DNA from: Antennarius striatus
Lineage: Eukaryota; Chordata; Actinopteri; Lophiiformes; Antennariidae
DNA length: 64,000 nt
Assembly (NCBI RefSeq): GCF_040054535.1
Contig: NC_090782.1
Coordinates: 24,416,501-24,480,500 of the forward strand
Direction: 5' to 3'
The notes beneath the pieces are model-generated. The model searched no databases and was not told the DNA's origin. It saw nothing but the letters and a program-made list of their open reading frames with translations. Each line of letters starts with the position of its first letter. Positions within the stretch are counted from its first letter, which is position 1. Shown here piece after piece: positions 38,732 through 49,502 of the stretch. The position numbers were made by a program, and so were the translations under genes.

Positions 38732-39847
38732 ATGGCCGAGTCCAGCTACTCCGACCTGATCGCCAAACACTACAACTACACCGGAAAGTTCCGCAAGACG
38801 GAGCAGGACTCTGGTCTGAAGGCCGACTCGGTGGTCTTCATCATCGTGTGCTGCTTCATCATCCTGGAAAACATCCTGGTCCTCACCACCATCTGGAGGA
38901 CCAAGAAGTTTCACAAGCCCATGTACTACTTCATTGGGAACCTGGCGCTGTCCGATCTGCTGGCGGGCGTGGTCTACACCGCCAACATCCTGCTGTCGGG
39001 CGCCAACACCTACAAGCTGACGCCCACGCAATGGTTCTTCAGGGAGGGCAGCATGTTTGTGGCGCTGGCGGCGTCCGTCTTCAGCCTGCTGGCCATCGCC
39101 ATCGAGCGCCACCTCACCATGCTGAAGATGAAGCTGCACAACAACGGCAACACCTTCCGCGTCTTCCTGCTGATCAGCACAGTGTGGATGATCGCGGCGG
39201 CGCTGGGCGGTCTGCCGGTGATGGGCTGGAACTGCATCCAGAGCATGACCCGCTGCTCCACCGTGTTGCCCCTCTACCACAAGACCTACATCCTGTTCTG
39301 CACCACCGTCTTCAGTATCATCCTCATGGCCATCGTCGTGCTCTACGCCCGCATCTACGCCCTGGTGCGCACCCGCAGCCGCAAGCTCATCTTTCGCAAG
39401 GTCTCCAACGGACGCAGCAACGCCGGCGCCAACATCAAGAGTTCCGAGAAGTCCATGGCTCTGCTGAAGACTGTCATCATCGTCCTGAGCTGCTTCATCG
39501 CCTGCTGGGCGCCGCTCTTCATCCTCCTCCTGCTGGACGCCGCCTGCGAGACACTGAGCTGCCCCATCCTCTACAAGGCGGAGTGGTTCCTGGCGCTGGC
39601 TGTGCTCAACTCCGCCATGAACCCGCTCATCTACACACTGACCAGCAACGAGATGCGCCGGGCCTTCCTGAAGACGCTGCTCTGCTGCACCGCCTGTGTC
39701 CGGCCCAAGTTCACCGGGCCCATCATGGGGGCGGAGTTCAGCCGCAGCAAGTCAGATAACTCCTCCCACCCCAACAAGGAGGAGACCGAGTATTCGCCAA
39801 GGGAGACGAGGGCGGCGTCTTCAGGGAACATCGCTTCATCATCCTAA
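38732..39847 (+). CDS. s1pr1: Sphingosine-1-phosphate receptor 1, 371 aa, intronless coding region
   Basis: Class A G-protein-coupled receptor of the plasma membrane; binds sphingosine-1-phosphate and signals mainly through Gi in vascular and lymphocyte trafficking. The start ATG (GGTCATGG context) gives [20 protein letters not shown], with an N-glycosylation site NYT at the position known in the family. Seven hydrophobic segments follow, the first near residues 30-52 ([16 protein letters not shown]). The lipid-headgroup pair Arg-Glu is present in WFFREGSMF at the start of helix 3. The DRY-equivalent is ERH, where human has ERY. CWAP is in helix 6 and NPLIY in helix 7, with a cysteine cluster LLCCTAC after it for palmitoylation. 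The tail [11 protein letters not shown] and the ending SSGNIASSS closely resemble human. Length is near human (382). Intact. Confidence 0.98.
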   Translation: MAESSYSDLIAKHYNYTGKFRKTEQDSGLKADSVVFIIVCCFIILENILVLTTIWRTKKFHKPMYYFIGNLALSDLLAGVVYTANILLSGANTYKLTPTQWFFREGSMFVALAASVFSLLAIAIERHLTMLKMKLHNNGNTFRVFLLISTVWMIAAALGGLPVMGWNCIQSMTRCSTVLPLYHKTYILFCTTVFSIILMAIVVLYARIYALVRTRSRKLIFRKVSNGRSNAGANIKSSEKSMALLKTVIIVLSCFIACWAPLFILLLLDAACETLSCPILYKAEWFLALAVLNSAMNPLIYTLTSNEMRRAFLKTLLCCTACVRPKFTGPIMGAEFSRSKSDNSSHPNKEETEYSPRETRAASSGNIASSS

Positions 39848-40177
39848 ACACCTGGATGTACAGTAGTCGTAGCGACTTAGAAGTTTGGAAAGTGGCACAA
39901 ACGCGACCGGCGATGGCGTCGCCGATGGAACCGAACCCTCCAACTGGTCGAACTGGTGCAACCGAACCCTCAGAGGAAGACGCTCACATCTACATGCTGG
40001 TTGAACTGGTGGATGAGTCCGTCTTCTTATCTGTTGACGTGGATCTTGACCAGAACGAGTCATGACTCCATGAAGTTGGACATTTACCGAACTCCTCATG
40101 CATGATCAAGCCGCTGAATTATTCAAGTTATAATCCATTACGAAGATCAATATTACTCCAAACCAACCCCAGCTTCA

Positions 40178-40183
40178 AATAAA
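40178..40183 (+). terminator. Candidate s1pr1 poly(A) signal
   Basis: AATAAA about 330 bp after the stop; a second AATAAA lies at 41,060-41,065. Which one is used cannot be told from sequence. Confidence 0.45.
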
Positions 40184-41404
40184 GTGTTATTGATTGCCGT
40201 AGAAGACTGTACTGACCCTCTAAGAACCACTAGAACCTTTAGCATTTAAACACACAACTGTCAATATTTAAGAAATATCAATTAATTCATGATGCTTTCT
40301 TTTCATTTCCCTTAAAAAAAAACCCATGACGTACCTGTAAATTGAAATCAAAGCTCAGGTGTTCCTCCGGATCCTGTTAAAGGCGTGAAGCAGCTCTAGA
40401 ACTGTTTGGGTTGTTCTAAGCTGTTCGATCGGGTTTCTGATGGTTCCTGAAAACAAAAGGAACACCTGAGCTCGGAAAGTTTCTGTTGGTATTTTTGTAA
40501 AAGTTGTAGCATCCATTGGTCAGAATGTATTTTCTACTTCCTGTCTGTGTTTTCTTGTTGGTAGTGATGTTGTTTTAGCGAAATTAATTTATACTTGGAG
40601 CCAGAAAGAAAAGACAAATAAATTCTCTGTCATTTCTGCCGAGTAAAAACATCAGAAGAGAAAATGGATTGAGGAACAATTAAAAACAGAAAAGCCATAA
40701 AGATTTTTCCAGCACTTATCATATCACGTGACCTGGACTAAAGTTAATCTCAGGCTTCTGATTGGATGAGAAGCCAGAGGAAAATGTAAACATGTAAAAT
40801 ACATCAAGGCTGAAGATCCTGATTGGGTAGAACTTCTAAACAACCCATTTAAAATCCACCTTTTGATTTCCTTTCTGATGTTGCTGCTCAGACCCAGTTG
40901 ATCATCGCTGATCTGGCAGGCGTCCAATCAGATGACGGGAACGAGAACCATCTTCTATTGGAATCTGACCGATTAATCCATTAATGTGTGTCCAGCCTGA
41001 GATGTGTGTGTGTGTCCGTCTCCATCGCTTCATTCCTGAATGTTGGTTTGTTAGGATTCAATAAAGAGAAATAGAAACGCCTCGTGTACCAGAACTAGTT
41101 CCACACCGACGGAACGGCCAAACCGGTTTCAATCAGAGGAATGAGAACAGGAAGTGTTTCAGCTGCTGACACTGGAGGGACTGATAGAAACTGAAGCGGT
41201 GTCTGAAACGCTGAGATGATTCAATTTATTCAAACAGTTTGTCTTAAACGTCTCAAACTGTTTCTCCTTGAGAAGAGGTGGAAACAGCAGGAGCTGAGTG
41301 ACTGCTGCCCCCCTGTGGTCACATTCAGACATTACAGCAGTAGCAAGATTCTGTATTAAACCCCAGTGGAGAAGTTATTCTTACTCTACTGTATATATTA
41401 TATA

Positions 41405-41750
41405 CAGTGCGCCCTCGCACATTATCGCATCAAAGCTTGCAACTTCACCTCATCTAGGATTTTTGGTAGGCAGTCACGTGATACCATACGCACATTCTAT
41501 TGGCTGACGGCATCTAGAAGCGCACTTGGTTCCGTGAGTCTCGGACTTAAGTAAAACATAAAAGTGCTTTAAACAGTTAATAAGAGTGTTGGAAACGGTA
41601 ATACAGACAGAAGGTGGTTTAATATCAGTATGGGGAGGGTTCATAACGATTAAATTACCATAAATAATAAGATACATAGTTTGTAGCTCTATCGCAGAAT
41701 TCATTAATCGTGTGTGGAACGCATTAACCGCAAAGAACGAGGGCGCACTG
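41405..41750. mobile_element. Tigger/pogo-like MITE, 346 bp, TA duplication
   Basis: Terminal inverted repeats CAGTGCGCCCTCG (41,405 on) and CGAGGGCGCACTG (to 41,750), each flanked by TA. Subterminal bases also pair: TTATCGCATCA against CGCATTAACCGCAAAG-type sequence. The terminus CAGTnn(G/A)nCCCTCG and TA target are those of Tc1/mariner-superfamily Tigger/pogo elements. The interior has no transposase, so it is non-autonomous. Ends are nearly intact, so the copy is moderately young. Confidence 0.8.
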
Positions 41751-42420
41751 TATATATACACACACTCAGAAGTCATGAAGTCTTCCACTAACGTCCTGCT
41801 CCACTTCCTGGTCGGCAGAGGAGTCTCTGCCTCTCCGTTCAAGATCTCATTTACATAAAAACCATGAAAATGTTCTCACCGCTCTCACGATCCACACACT
41901 GAGATCCCTGGTCCTCTAGGAATGAAGATGTCTATTTCCAGACACCTGATTGGTCGGAGAGCTCTGCAAACATGACTTGAGGTTACCTGCTTGTGCTATG
42001 CTAGTCCTGTGGCCCTGCTAGACATGCAGAAAATACATTAAAGTCCACGTTGGTCAGGAAGAGTTATGTCTTTTTAACAATTACATACTTTATATCTTCA
42101 ATGATTTGTCAGAGGAACTCGTTTTTATTTAGTTCTCTCAGCTTTGGGATACAAAACATGACGCTTTCCAGATAAAAGTCTCTTTTGCTGTGGTTTTATA
42201 TGATGACAGTGTTTGTGTTGTCTTGAGTACACATTAATGTTGTTGTTGGGTACAGGGCGGGCTATGTACATATATGGGCGTGGGGCAGTTAGGGACAGAC
42301 AGGGTTCAAAGTATTTTACCAGGGTAAAGAGGCATAAACCTGAATCTCTTCCGAGCCCTGAACAAAAAGTTCCTGAATACATCAGAGAGTCAGGATTGAG
42401 CTGTACCTGAGGAGCACCTG

Positions 42421-43863
42421 ATGGACCTGATCCTGGTCTTCATGCTGCCCCTCTGCTGTGAGTCTGAACCCATCCATCAGAAATCTGTTTAGACGCTTCT
42501 CCATTTTTAAAGTGGTGAAACACAAAATCTCAAACATCATGTGGGAGGAGTTCAGAACAGAGTTTTTATCATTTAGTGGAGAACAACAAAACGTGATCAG
42601 CTGACTTTTTGTTTGTCTGTGATTGATCGACAGGGTGGACAGCAGCGGCCCGGCCAATGTGGTCTGGTGAGTTAAATGAGGAACAGTCATCAAGAAGTAT
42701 CCTACTAAAACTCTAGATGAAGTCTTTTCAAGATGATGTGTTCAATCTAGATGATGTGTTCTCTCTAGATTACATCTTGTCTAGATATGTTCTCTCTAAA
42801 TTAGGTGTTCTCTCTAGATTGCATCTTCTCTAGATATGTTCTCTTTATTTGTTGTCTCTAGATTGCATCTTCTCTAGATGACGTGTTCTCTCTAGATGAC
42901 TTTTCTCTAGTCAACATGTTCTGTCTGCAGAGAAACCCCGGATCATTATCGACAGTAGTGACATCCAGGACGGGGAGGCGGTGGTGGTTGTCTGTACCCT
43001 CCCCATCGACTACAGAGGGGGGGAATGCCGCCTGTACAGGGACGGCTCTCAGACCCCCTTCAGGGTGACGGGGACCACCCACTTCCTGTGTCGGTTCCAC
43101 CTGACCTCCAGGCAGCTGCTGGGGACACGCCCAGTGGGCAGCCGGGTCTACCTAAGGTGCGACTACCACCTCCAGCAGTACACGTCAGCGCTCAGCGATG
43201 TGAGTGGCGTGACCGTGTGGGGTGAGTGGATTTAGACACTGCCCCCTCTGACCTTCAACTTGAGCCGTTAGCTTCCTTGTTCTGTCCTGACCGCTAGTGG
43301 TCTCTCCTCCAGGAAGTAGACCCAGCCCCACGTTATCCGTCGGCAATCGCTTTGTCTCCCCTGATGACAGCGTGGAGGTCACCTGCTCGCTGCCGGTCGG
43401 CTCCGCCTTCAGCTGTCGCTTCTACAGAGGTGAGATCCGGTTGGCCGAGGGCTCCTGCAGCAGGAACCTGACGGGGGAGCAGCTCACCGTTTGGGAGAAG
43501 AAAACCGTCCTGCTTCCGGTCAACCTGACCTGCAGGTACGACCCAGAGGAACATCTCAGCATCCGCTCGGAGCCCAGCAACCACAAGATGCTGTTCGTGG
43601 TCGGTGAGGAACCAATCACCATCTGGACCCCTCCCCCCATCATCATCAATGGGTAATTCTTGACTCTTCGTGTCTGGGGTTGGTTTTCAGACTGGACTCA
43701 GGTCTCCTCCTCAGGCCGCTGGGACGTGCTGGCGGATGATGATCAGATGGAGGCCTTTAGAAACGGGATCTGGGTGTTCGTTGGGGCTGGAGATCGGAGG
43801 GTCACCATCCAACCGACCAACCACCGACCGGCGCCCAACGAGACCTGCAGCACCCAACTGTGA
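42421..43863 (+). CDS. Secreted protein with two four-cysteine Ig-like domains, 274 aa
   Basis: Not recognised as a named gene. Exons: 42,421-42,457; 42,634-42,666; 42,931-43,221; 43,313-43,603; 43,691-43,863. All are GT-AG and all joins are phase 1, as is usual for Ig-superfamily genes (825 nt). A leader MDLILVFMLPLCC is followed by a small 11-codon exon. Two 97-codon exons each encode one C2-like domain of the same plan: VVVVCTLP...GECRLYRDG...HFLCRF...VYLRCDY, and VEVTCSLP...FSCRFYRG...GSCSRN...VNLTCRY. Each domain has four cysteines at matching positions. The last exon adds a 57-residue tail ending APNETCSTQL without a membrane segment, so the product looks secreted. N-glycosylation sites NLT (twice) and NET are present. 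It may be a soluble leukocyte-receptor relative. The alternative is a membrane gene whose last exon is missed. Confidence 0.7.
42733..42910. repeat. Degenerate TCTCTCTAGAT minisatellite in intron 2 of the Ig gene
   Basis: About eight diverged units of TTCTCTCTAGATGATGTG type. Several contain TCTCTAG, a run resembling a splice acceptor, upstream of the real exon 3 acceptor CTGTCTGCAG at 42,930. Confidence 0.75.
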
Positions 43864-44756
43864 TCGGCACATCCAATTAGTTCTCGAACCCAAAGCCACC
43901 TTCAGGTGTTCCCACAAACAACCTTATCACGGATGAACCACCTGATTTTCATGATTGGACTTGATTGGATGTTTCAGAACACATCCATAAAGGGGGCGGA
44001 GCTATAATTTGTTATGAAAACTCCGTGGGATACCAGATTTGAGTATTTGGTGAACTTTTCTTAAATTTCCTCCGCGATTAAGTAATTATTTCATTCTTTC
44101 ATTAAGGATCTATCAATCCATCTATCTAATTTTGATTGGTGGGGTCTTAGAGGAAGGGGAGGAGCTACATGGTGGCCTTCACTTTACTTCTGGTGATGAA
44201 TCTGATTTTGTGTAAGTTCTTGAGAATCATTTTGAACTGTTTTTGTGATAAATCCTGAACATTTTTTGAGTTTTGAATCCCTGACATCTGATTGGATTTT
44301 TTCTCATAATACTTCCTGGGTGTGTCCCTCCCCCTTCATTTGTGATTGGCTGGAAGTTAAAGAGTCTCATGGTGCACATACTGATTTGTATTACTGATCT
44401 ATTGATCCAGGTCTATTGATGACATGAAGAGAGTGAAATTTTCAAATCTTTGGATTTAATATCAAATGTTTTAAAGGTTCTAACAGAACTTTTGATTCGC
44501 TGAGCAACACTGAGAACTCTCCACACAATCAACGAGCCAATCAAAACATCGAACTTTAAACACAACCCGGTGAAAGTCTGAACATTAAGTTCTCCAGCAA
44601 GAAAATGTTGGAACGGAGAAACTTATTAAGAAATAAATAAAACAAAACAAAAAATAGAACAGGTAAAAAAGAACGGGTGTCTCTCTGCGTGCTTAACAGC
44701 CACATCCTGATGACATCATCGTGACATCATCACCATCCGGGGTCCACGGTCTTACC
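43864..44756. other. Intergenic between Ig gene and SMN-like gene (tail to tail)
   Basis: A/T-rich, no gene or clear repeat recognised. Both flanking genes end towards this stretch, so it should hold both 3' UTRs. Confidence 0.5.
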
Positions 44757-45022
44757 TCAGGGTTTCTGACTCGACTTGGACTCCTGCTGGGCCTGAAACA
44801 CAACCAGAACCAACCATCGTCATCACCGCACTCTCTTGTGAGGCAACGTGTCACATGACCTCAAAAGACTCCCCCCACCCCCCCAGTGGAGTCCCCTCAC
44901 CATGTAGCTGCCAGTGTGGAACCCACAGATGTACCACAGCATCATCATGCTGGTGGTGGCGCCGACGCCGTCAGACGACTGGAGAGGGGGAGGAAGAGGC
45001 ATGAAGGGCACGTTGTCCTGGA

Positions 45023-45091
<69 letters not shown>

Positions 45092-47295
45092 CTTTAAAGA
45101 GGACAAACTCAGTTCAAACAGGTTCATGAACATCGGTGTCTCTTTTACCCCCGGGTTCAGCTGAGGAGGAAACTGGGGGAAGAACGGAATGCCGTGATTG
45201 GTCGGTTTCTCCGCGTCTTTCTTCTTCTCTTGACTGGGGTTCTCTTTGTCCTGCAAACAGAAGCGACAGATTTAAAGGTTCACGACCGGAACCAACACTG
45301 CAACACAAATTAACGGGTCACATGATGATGATGTCATCAGTGCTGGTCTTGCGTGGAGGTGGATCTTCGTGCAGCGGTAGACTGAGATCTCACCATGGGG
45401 GGGCTCTGGTGCACCCCTCTCCTCCTCTCTCTTCCTTGCTCGCCGTGGTTCTCACCTCTGCTCCTCCTCCCGTCGGCGGCGGCACCGCTGGTCGCCACGG
45501 ACTTCCATCTGTGGTCCTGCCGGACCATTGGGGAGGGGTTAAAGATCAACACAGCATCACTGGACAGACCGTGCAGTCGGGTCCAGGTCCGGGTCTCTAC
45601 CTTGGGCCTTGTGGCTCTGCTGTTGCCATGGAGCTCGCTGGGGCTCAGGAGGCTGCTGACATCATGTTCCTCCATGTTGTTGTAAATGTCGAAGCGAACG
45701 CCGCAGCGTTGACCTTCGACCCACAGGACCACGGCCGGATAGACCAGACCGTCCTCTGAGTAAACCGCCCGGCAGCGACATCCTGGCCTCCACTCCTGAA
45801 AGCACAACGAGACGATGACAGAGACGAGGTGGCGACTCGCGCTGATGGTCGCCGGCTGGCGCGTGAACGTCACCTGAGAGCTCTCAGCCGGCGTTTTGAG
45901 GACACTCAGCTCCACCTCCTCCTCGTTGCCGTAGTCATGGAAACGGACGCGGCAGTGATCTCCCTCCACCGACACCACCTTAGCCGGATACAGCTTGCCG
46001 TCCTCTGCCCACACGGCTACACATTCGGCGCCTTCCTCCCACTGGGGGGGGCAGACTCGTTCAGAGACGGGGGGCCGTCACCGGGTCAAAGCCCTACCTG
46101 AACCCCGGTAGGTCGTCACCTCCGGTTCGGTGCGGACGAACTCCAGAGCAGGTGGGGAGACGTCCTGTTGCTCTGTCGGTTCCAGCTTCTCTTTGTCGTC
46201 TTCCTCCTCTGACTCCGCCCATGTCAACAGGCTGAAGTCCTGTAAACACAAACAAAACAAGCAAACACACAAACATCACAACACACAACGACTTAATGGG
46301 ATTACCGGCCAGGAAATGACTGCTAACTGGTCTGTGCTTTTCAAAAAGCGCATTACTCGGGCGGCAAAGGGGATGAAAAATTAGATGATGACCTTGAGAA
46401 AACTAAGTCAAGGTCAAATTTCAAGTTCTGTACACTCAGAAACCGAATAAAATAGAAAGATCTTTGACCAATGCACGTAGGTCAGGGTAAAATTTCGAAT
46501 TCAGGGATGTTGAAGTCTGTCAGTGCTTTGTTTTTAGTTATGTTTTACTATCATGAAGTTTTGATATTTTAATGGTGATATATTTGATTATTTTAAGACA
46601 AACTTGTTGACATGTTTGTTCTTTCTACAATGTCTGACGTGCGATGTGTGTTTTATGCTGAAAAATGTGTTTTTTTTAAAAAGGTCTTGTGTACAAATTA
46701 ATTTAGAAAACTGTGTCATTCATTCATTTTCATTCATTCATTCTACAGAAATATCAGATCATTTCGTTTTTGCAATAATTCTCTGATAGTGTGATATTAT
46801 TTTAGGGCCACATTAAGAGAGCTCGTAAAAAAAAAACAGGCGATTAGAAAAATAATTAGCAAAACTAACACAAAAAAATACGGGACGTGACGTTTTTACA
46901 AGAATTTTGCGTCAGAAATGACGTAATTTTAACCTTTGTGTGGTAACATTTCAGTTTATTTTTTGTATTTTCAGCATAAATAATTTATTTTTACAAACCT
47001 CTGTTATTTCCAGTGTTTTGTGTAAAGTTTCCACCAGTGAAGTTTCCTCCTCTTCGTTTTCCGCGGATTCCTGCGAACAGAAACTGTTAGCTAGCAGAAG
47101 GCTAACAGAAAACAGCCGCCAAGTGACGGGTGGCTAACCACTTGTTCAAAAGGTGGTTTCCCGGTAATTTTACGTTTTATAAGTGAATATCAACATTAAA
47201 ATAAAAAATCTTATAATTAATAATAAAAATAATAATAATACATAATAAACACGTACCGGCTCCGTGGAAACGTGGAAGTCCGTCTCCTCCGTCAT
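44757..47295 (-). CDS. SMN-family protein with two tandem Tudor domains, 282 aa
   Basis: Exons (minus): 47,257-47,295; 46,999-47,070; 46,120-46,239; 45,874-46,041; 45,601-45,795; 45,149-45,250; 44,901-45,017; 44,757-44,792. All joins are phase 0 and GT-AG; 849 nt. Residues about 14-37 hold EEETSLVETLHKTLEI, loosely like the SMN Gemin2-binding helix. Tudor 1 (about 78-128) has CVAVWAEDGKLYPAKV...HDYGNEEEV. Tudor 2 (about 134-184) has CRAVYSEDGLVYPAVV...DIYNNMEEHDVSSLL. The aromatic-cage positions read W/Y/F/Y/N and Y/Y/F/Y/N. Proline-rich PFFPQFPPQLNPG and PFMPLPPPL follow, then the YG box LWYICGFHTGSYM. The splice falls right after SYM, as after YYM in SMN. SMN assembles Sm cores on snRNAs; a methyl-arginine reader role here is inference. 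Known SMN has one Tudor domain and a WDDTALIKAYDKAV helix, so this is a divergent paralogue. Human SMN is 294 aa. Confidence 0.85.
45024..45091. repeat. (CA)n microsatellite at the SMN-like exon 7 acceptor
   Basis: About 34 CA units. In the transcript it reads (TG)n followed by TCTCCAG, the acceptor of the exon at 44,901-45,017 that carries the YG box. Confidence 0.98.
45456..45516 (-). other. Possible 61-nt frame-breaking cassette exon of the SMN-like gene
   Basis: Bounded by a good acceptor (CCGGCAG|GAC with an upstream CCCCTCCCC tract) and a good donor (AGAG|GTGAGA). At 61 nt it shifts frame, and inclusion would bring a stop in the YG-box exon. One of its frames reads GSPWRPAVPPPTGGG, much like the SAPWNSFLPPPPP region of SMN exon 4. 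It may be a decayed ancestral exon or a regulated poison exon. The main model skips it. Confidence 0.4.
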
Positions 47296-47659
47296 GACCG
47301 GCTTCAACTGAACTGTCAAGCATTAATTCAACGTTGACACCAGTGTCAAGTTGCCCGGATGTACGACGAACGTTTCCGGCTACTCCTTTCAAAATAAAAG
47401 TTTTCCAGGAAGACAAACATCGTTGCCGATAGATGGAGTTCGTGTTTTTGGGTTTTTTTTTTTTGTTTTTTTACAGCACGACCGTTTAAGAAGTTATTTA
47501 ATCCAGATCCACAGAAACTAATAACTCAATGTAGTGACGTCACACAGACAACAGTAAAAAGTTTTCAAATTATTTGTAAATGTAAAATTGTTATTATTAT
47601 TATTGTTAATATTTTTAATATTATTTTTCCCTATTGTCTTATTTTTCCTCAATGTATGT

Positions 47660-47745
47660 TTTTCCCTGTTTCTGTCTGTTCTGCTACTGTAACGTTTAAA
47701 CTTTCCAGTTTGGGATAAATAAAGAATATCTATCTCTCTAAAATG
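47660..47745 (+). mobile_element. LINE 3' tail-like fragment
   Basis: Ends TTTGGGATAAATAAAG followed by ATCTATCTCTC, the style of the 3' end of fish non-LTR retrotransposons with a short simple-repeat tail. Too short to assign a family; no reading frame is attached. Confidence 0.35.
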
Positions 47746-48017
47746 GAATTAAGTACAGTACATGCAATTTGTTAGTTTCAAACATTGAAGTCTAAATTTT
47801 GAGCTCCTGGTCAATAAAGACAGAAAACATGGTAGAAACTTTTCAGGTTTATTATTTCATGAACACCACCCCCCACTCCCCAACACCCTTGTCCCCCACC
47901 CCCCACCCCCCAATCCTCATTCTTAGCGCTCCCTTCAAATTTGATAAAACCTTCTCAAAAGTCGAGTCTTTTGCCGGCTGCAGTAACAGAGCTTCAAGCT
48001 TCATGAATAAAATCAGA

Positions 48018-48177
48018 CCCCGTTTACACCTGACTCTGGATCAGCTGTTCCATTCGCGGTTGATCAGTAGTTGCTGATAATCTGAATTCACCGATCAGTA
48101 AAATAACGGTGAATCTATAACCATCAGCTGTGTGTGTTGTACCTCTGGACCAGATCAAGAGTCAGGTTTAAACGCGG
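48018..48177. mobile_element. MITE-like inverted repeat, ~160 bp
   Basis: CCCCGTTTACACCTGACTCT (from 48,018) pairs with the complement of CAGATCAAGAGTCAGGTTTA (from 48,151), arms about 27 bp with a few mismatches, about 106 bp apart. Non-coding interior. GTTTACACCTG-type ends are common in fish hAT-like MITEs, but the exact termini and target duplication are not clear. Confidence 0.45.
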
Positions 48178-48199
48178 CACCCCAAACTTCCCTGTGGGT

Positions 48200-49500
48200 C
48201 CCTGCTGATCGTTTTCTAGATACACAGAATCTTCATGAATCACTGCAGAGACAGAATTCATCACAACGCGTTCAAGATCAGGTCCGCATTAGGAACGGGA
48301 GGCTCCGCCCACCATTCCACCAACCAATCACTCCTCTGGAAGATGTCCAGAATGACAATTAAATAAAAGTGAATTAAAAAAAAGTAAGTTTTAATATTTT
48401 TTTTATGCATAATTCATCAGAATCTAAACAAAAACTTTATATTATTATGATATTAAATCTATTTTGTGATGTTTGTGGCCGAATGTTAACAGTAGATTTC
48501 CTGTCCTGTTCCAGAACGGCGCGTCGTGACTTTGATGAATTCTTTCCCTGCATGTCTGAATCAATCTAAAGAGAATATTTACCAGGCTGAAACGTGACAA
48601 GAAGCAGCGGAAACGACGGTTCAGCTCGAACAGAGAAAACAGTGGTGAAGCAGCGGAGTCTTTAAATCTGTCAGTAAACGTCTCAGCAGAGTTTGGGTCC
48701 AATCGTTCGTCCTATGACAGCGTGACGCGTCTCCATGGCGATCTGAGTCCGTCCAGGCTCCGCCCACATCCTGGACCACAGTGCTCTCTGTCGATGGACA
48801 GGTGGACGCCGGGTCGAGCTCCTGAGGACAGGAAACACATTCAAAGTGAAGGGAACCCTTCCTCTTTATCTGTCTGGGTTGTTTTGCGTCCTGTTTTTCC
48901 AGAGTTGTTGCTGCAGGAAGCAGCTCCCGCCAGCAGGTGGCGACACCACCCCGGTTGAGGAGATGGAGCCCTTCAAACGTCGCTCTAGTGTATATTTAGT
49001 GGTCGGATTTACAGGAAGGATTTAAACTCGTTTTTGATTCTTTTTTCCCCCACTCCTGATGGTTTTAAATTCAGTCACTTCTGACTCAGCTCATGTAAAA
49101 TGTTTTTTAACCATTTTACTTCCATAATATAGATGTATTTACTAAAAAGTCTGGTCTTTTTTGTCTATTTTTGTTAGTAACTGTGTCAAAACATTCCTTA
49201 GATTTGCACATTTTTTCCAGGAGAATTAGAACTTTCAATATCTGTTACATATTTATTAGTGTGATGTAATTAAATACGTAAAAATGTGTGTTATATAAAG
49301 AAAAGGACAAAAACAGAATTGGGAATTTTCTTCAATTTTTTCTTCTAAGAAATTGTCAGATTTCTGAGATTGCAAAAATCTATTTTCAAATCATTTTAAT
49401 TTGAAATAAACATGTCTTAAACCAGTGATCCCTTTGGTAGTAAAAGGGTTAAACTAAACTTAATCCTTCTTGATTCACATTAGAAAATATTTTAAGTGGG
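48200..49500. other. Intergenic, no gene recognised
   Basis: A/T-rich in its right half. The open frame at 48,722-48,958 has no domain and no splice support. The stretch lies between the 5' end of the SMN-like gene and the 3' end of the coiled-coil gene. Confidence 0.5.
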
Positions 49501-49502
49501 AT

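Noticed and set aside
38546-39759. Long open frames of 244 and 303 codons overlapping s1pr1 on the minus strand and in another plus frame
   Set aside because: Shadows of the G/C-biased third positions of the real receptor gene, which shows full family conservation in its own frame.
45136-45759. 207-codon plus-strand frame over the SMN-like gene
   Set aside because: Antisense to well-supported Tudor exons; no domain.
46078-46120. Extension of SMN-like exon 3 to the donor at TTCAG|GTAGGG
   Set aside because: It leaves phase 1 and a 56-bp intron and puts Tudor 1 out of frame; GAG|GTGACG gives phase 0 and an intron of about 80 bp.
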